44,609 bases of DNA. Source: JAUUZQ01 sp964538375 (GTDB lineage: Bacteria > Bacteroidota > Bacteroidia > Bacteroidales > GCA-2748055). Below are positions 42,382 through 44,609 of this stretch, piece after piece. Numbering within the stretch: the stretch's first letter is position 1; the number at the start of each line of letters is the position of its first letter. The notes under the pieces are model-generated. The model worked only from the letters and a program-made list of their open reading frames with translations. It had not been told where the DNA came from and did no database searches. Where the stretch lies: positions 1-44,609 of the forward strand of contig CAZIFQ010000026.1 of the NCBI GenBank assembly GCA_964538375.1, given 5' to 3'. A program made the translations under genes and the position numbers.

Positions 42382-42933
42382 TTATCCGTCTTTCTCTACT
42401 TGCATGAAGCTTAACTCCAGTGGAGTTTTTCTTCCAAAAATCTTTACCATTACTTTCAACTTCTTCTTCTCATCGTTTACCTCTTCGATAATTCCTGTGA
42501 AGCTGTTAAATGGCCCATCAATTACTTTTACAGATTCTCCAACAAAATATGGAATGGTAAGTTCTTCGTCACTTGCTGTTAATTCATCTACTTTACCAAG
42601 AATTCTGTTTACTTCATTTTCTCTCAGGGGAACAGGAATTTGCTCTCCTTGTGTACCAAGAAAACCAATAACGTTAGGGATACTCCTTAATATATGTGGT
42701 ATTTCACCAGTAAGCACTGCTTCTACTAACACATAACCAGGGAAATAGTTTCTTTCCTTGCTGATTTTCTTACCATTTCTAATCTGGTAAACCTTCTCAG
42801 TGGGAATAAGAACCTGGGAAACAAATTCCTGAAGGTTCAAACGAGAAATTTCGCTTTCGATATATTCTTTGGCCTTTTTCTCTTTCCCCCCGATAGCTCT
42901 CAGAACATACCACTTCTTTTCTATATCACTCAT
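42382..42933 (-). CDS. nusG: transcription termination/antitermination factor NusG
   Basis: Binds RNA polymerase and links it to the ribosome or Rho. The 183 residues hold an NGN domain (KKWYVLRAIGGKEKKAKEYI and YFPGYVLVEA near 64) and a KOW domain (GESVKVIDGPFNSFTGIIEEVN near 130). It starts 8 bp after the secE stop, so the two are co-transcribed. Confidence 0.96.
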   Translation of the reverse strand: MSDIEKKWYVLRAIGGKEKKAKEYIESEISRLNLQEFVSQVLIPTEKVYQIRNGKKISKERNYFPGYVLVEAVLTGEIPHILRSIPNVIGFLGTQGEQIPVPLRENEVNRILGKVDELTASDEELTIPYFVGESVKVIDGPFNSFTGIIEEVNDEKKKLKVMVKIFGRKTPLELSFMQVEKDG

Positions 42934-42941
42934 TGCTAAAG

Positions 42942-43133
42942 TTAGACAAGTTTATAAACGCCTTCAAGTATAGTTTGGAATGTAATATCCATCGCGAATA
43001 CCACAAGTGCAAAGATAAGAGACGCTATCATTACAACCAGTGCACTGTTCTGAAGCTCTTTCCATGTTGGCCATGTTACTTTATGCACCAACTCGGTATA
43101 GGACTCCTTTATGTAATAAATTACTTTTTTCAT
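42942..43133 (-). CDS. secE: preprotein translocase subunit SecE
   Basis: Single-pass 63-residue Sec translocon subunit. The conserved amphipathic stretch ESYTELVHKVTWPTWKELQ comes before one transmembrane helix (VVMIASLIFALVVFAMDI). This is the short one-helix form usual in Bacteroidota. It lies between tRNA-Trp and nusG. Confidence 0.95.
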   Translation of the reverse strand: MKKVIYYIKESYTELVHKVTWPTWKELQNSALVVMIASLIFALVVFAMDITFQTILEGVYKLV

Positions 43134-43151
43134 TGCTCTTTAATGAATTAG

Positions 43152-43224
43152 CACGGGAGGAGCGACTCGAACGCCCGACACCTGGTTTTGGAGACCAGTG
43201 CTCTACCAACTGAGCTACACCCGT
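43152..43224 (-). tRNA. tRNA-Trp (CCA)
   Basis: A full 73-nt cloverleaf is readable on the minus strand. The D arm is GCTC-GAGC, the anticodon arm is CTGGT-ACCAG with loop CTCCAAA (anticodon CCA), and the T arm is GGGCG-CGCTC with loop TTCGAGT. The acceptor pairs ACGGGTG with CTCCCGT with one T-T mismatch at 6-67, and the discriminator is G. CCA is not encoded. It sits between tuf and secE as usual in Bacteroidota. Confidence 0.96.
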
Positions 43225-43308
43225 TTATATGCCTAATATACTCAAAAAGAGGCCGGTCCGCGGGTAGGTATCCTGGACCGATCTCTTCTGATAAGTATTA
43301 ATAGTGGA

Positions 43309-44496
43309 TTACTCGACGATTTCGATAACCTGTCCAGCTCCAACTGTCCTACCACCTTCACGGATTGCAAAACGCAGTCCAACATTAACGGCAACGGGAG
43401 TAATCAGTTCAACAGATATTGTTACGTTATCACCAGGCATAACCATTTCAGTTCCTTCAGGAAGCATAATTTCTCCGGTAACATCCAATGTTCTGATGTA
43501 GAACTGTGGACGATAGCGGTTATGGAATGGAGTGTGACGTCCACCTTCTTCTTTTTTCAGAACGTATATCTCAGCTTTTATTTTAGTATGAGGTGTAATT
43601 GATCCAGGCTTGGCAATAACCATACCTCTTTTGATCTCTTTCTTATCAACACCTCTAAGCAGAAGTCCAACGTTGTCACCAGCTTCACCTCTATCGAGGA
43701 TCTTGCGAAACATCTCAACACCAGTTACAACAGTCTTACGACCTTCAGCACCAAGACCGATCAGGTTCATCTCCTCACCACTGTTTACAACACCAGTTTC
43801 GATTCTACCTGTGGCAACAGTACCGCGTCCAGTGATTGAGAAAACATCCTCAACAGGAAGCAGGAATGGTTTTTCAAAGTCACGTGGTGGAATAGGAATA
43901 TACTCATCCACTGCATCCATAAGCTCCATCACTTTGTCTTCCCATTTCTTTTCACCATTCAATGCACCAAGTGCAGAACCGTGAATAACAGGAGTGTTGT
44001 CTCCGTCGAATTCATAGAAATCAAGAAGTTCACGAATTTCCATTTCTACTAATTCCAGAAGTTCAGGATCATCGACCATATCGACTTTGTTGATGAAAAC
44101 AACAATCTTAGGAACGTTTACCTGGCGAGCAAGTAGGATATGCTCTCTTGTTTGTGGCATAGGTCCATCTGTACCTGCAACGACAATAATAGCACCGTCC
44201 ATCTGGGCAGCACCAGTAACCATGTTTTTCACATAGTCAGCGTGACCTGGACAGTCAACGTGTGCATAGTGACGGTTTGCTGTCTGGTATTCAACGTGTG
44301 CGGTATTGATAGTGATACCTCTTTCTTTTTCCTCTGGTGCATTGTCAATAGAGTCAAAATCTCTGATTTCAGAGAGACCTTTTTTAGCAAGAACCTGAGT
44401 GATAGCAGCTGTCAAAGTTGTTTTACCGTGGTCTACGTGACCGATAGTACCAATGTTGACGTGCGGCTTGGACCTATCAAATTTTTCTTTAGCCAT
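43309..44496 (-). CDS. tuf: elongation factor Tu
   Basis: GTPase that delivers aminoacyl-tRNA to the ribosome; 395 residues. G1 is GHVDHGKTTL near residue 19, G3 is DCPGHADYVKNM near 80, and G4 is NKVDMVD near 135. Domains 2 and 3 are complete (RGTVATGRIETG, RTVGAGQVIEIVE at the end). It is flanked by tRNA-Thr and tRNA-Trp genes on the same strand, so the transcript is probably mixed mRNA/tRNA. Confidence 0.98.
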   Translation of the reverse strand: MAKEKFDRSKPHVNIGTIGHVDHGKTTLTAAITQVLAKKGLSEIRDFDSIDNAPEEKERGITINTAHVEYQTANRHYAHVDCPGHADYVKNMVTGAAQMDGAIIVVAGTDGPMPQTREHILLARQVNVPKIVVFINKVDMVDDPELLELVEMEIRELLDFYEFDGDNTPVIHGSALGALNGEKKWEDKVMELMDAVDEYIPIPPRDFEKPFLLPVEDVFSITGRGTVATGRIETGVVNSGEEMNLIGLGAEGRKTVVTGVEMFRKILDRGEAGDNVGLLLRGVDKKEIKRGMVIAKPGSITPHTKIKAEIYVLKKEEGGRHTPFHNRYRPQFYIRTLDVTGEIMLPEGTEMVMPGDNVTISVELITPVAVNVGLRFAIREGGRTVGAGQVIEIVE

Positions 44497-44555
44497 AACT
44501 TAAATAAAATTAATTTGATACTTGTTTAATAGTTACTAATATTCATAATACTTTG

Positions 44556-44609
<54 letters not shown>

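Overview
The window looks like a low-GC Bacteroidota chromosome, probably of the Bacteroidales/Marinilabiliales type. The signs are a SusC/SusD pair, two proteins with type IX secretion (T9SS) C-terminal domains, an S46 dipeptidyl peptidase, a DUF3467 gene directly after rpoC, TAnnTTTG-like promoter sequence and weak Shine-Dalgarno sites. No phage, IS element, integrase or CRISPR array was seen.

Layout. (1) 141-3087, minus strand: an exported FKBP prolyl isomerase, zwf and pgl, with stop/start codons overlapping at both junctions (oxidative pentose phosphate entry). (2) 3261-19817, plus strand: a polysaccharide utilisation locus (PUL). It holds a GH5 enzyme with two CBM6-like modules and a T9SS tail, a membrane-spanning sensor with a LuxR-type HTH, a GH30 lipoprotein, SusC, SusD, a SusE-position glycan-binding lipoprotein, a second GH30 lipoprotein and a secreted protein with three glycogen-binding-like modules and a T9SS tail. 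Two GH30s plus a GH5 suggest a beta-glucan (beta-1,6 and/or beta-1,3) target, but this is inference. (3) 19882-25957, minus: PrsW-family protease, small exported protein, galM, hexose MFS transporter, galK and an EamA transporter. (4) 26049-31392, minus: DPP11-like S46 peptidase, Maf pyrophosphatase, UbiA prenyltransferase, KdsC-like HAD phosphatase and a Rossmann/DUF2520 protein. (5) 31448-44609, minus: tRNA-Thr (partial), tuf, tRNA-Trp, secE, nusG, rplK, rplA, rplJ, rplL, rpoB, rpoC, DUF3467 and a strong terminator.

How they work together. The PUL would bind and cut glycan at the surface (SusD, SusE-like, lipoprotein GH30s, T9SS-exported GH5 and binding protein), import it through SusC, and be controlled by the periplasmic-propeller/LuxR regulator. 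The neighbouring galactose genes and zwf/pgl feed released or imported hexoses to central metabolism.

The least expected observation is in the only intergenic gap over 300 bp (5976-6367). It holds decayed copies of two genes found intact elsewhere in the window: the 3' end of the PrsW gene, followed without any spacer gene by a 156-bp ungapped piece of the FKBP gene and its leader. The order FKBP - GH5 - PrsW remnant | FKBP remnant - regulator/PUL - PrsW suggests an old tandem duplication of an FKBP-PrsW segment, with carbohydrate genes now lying between the two genes in each copy.
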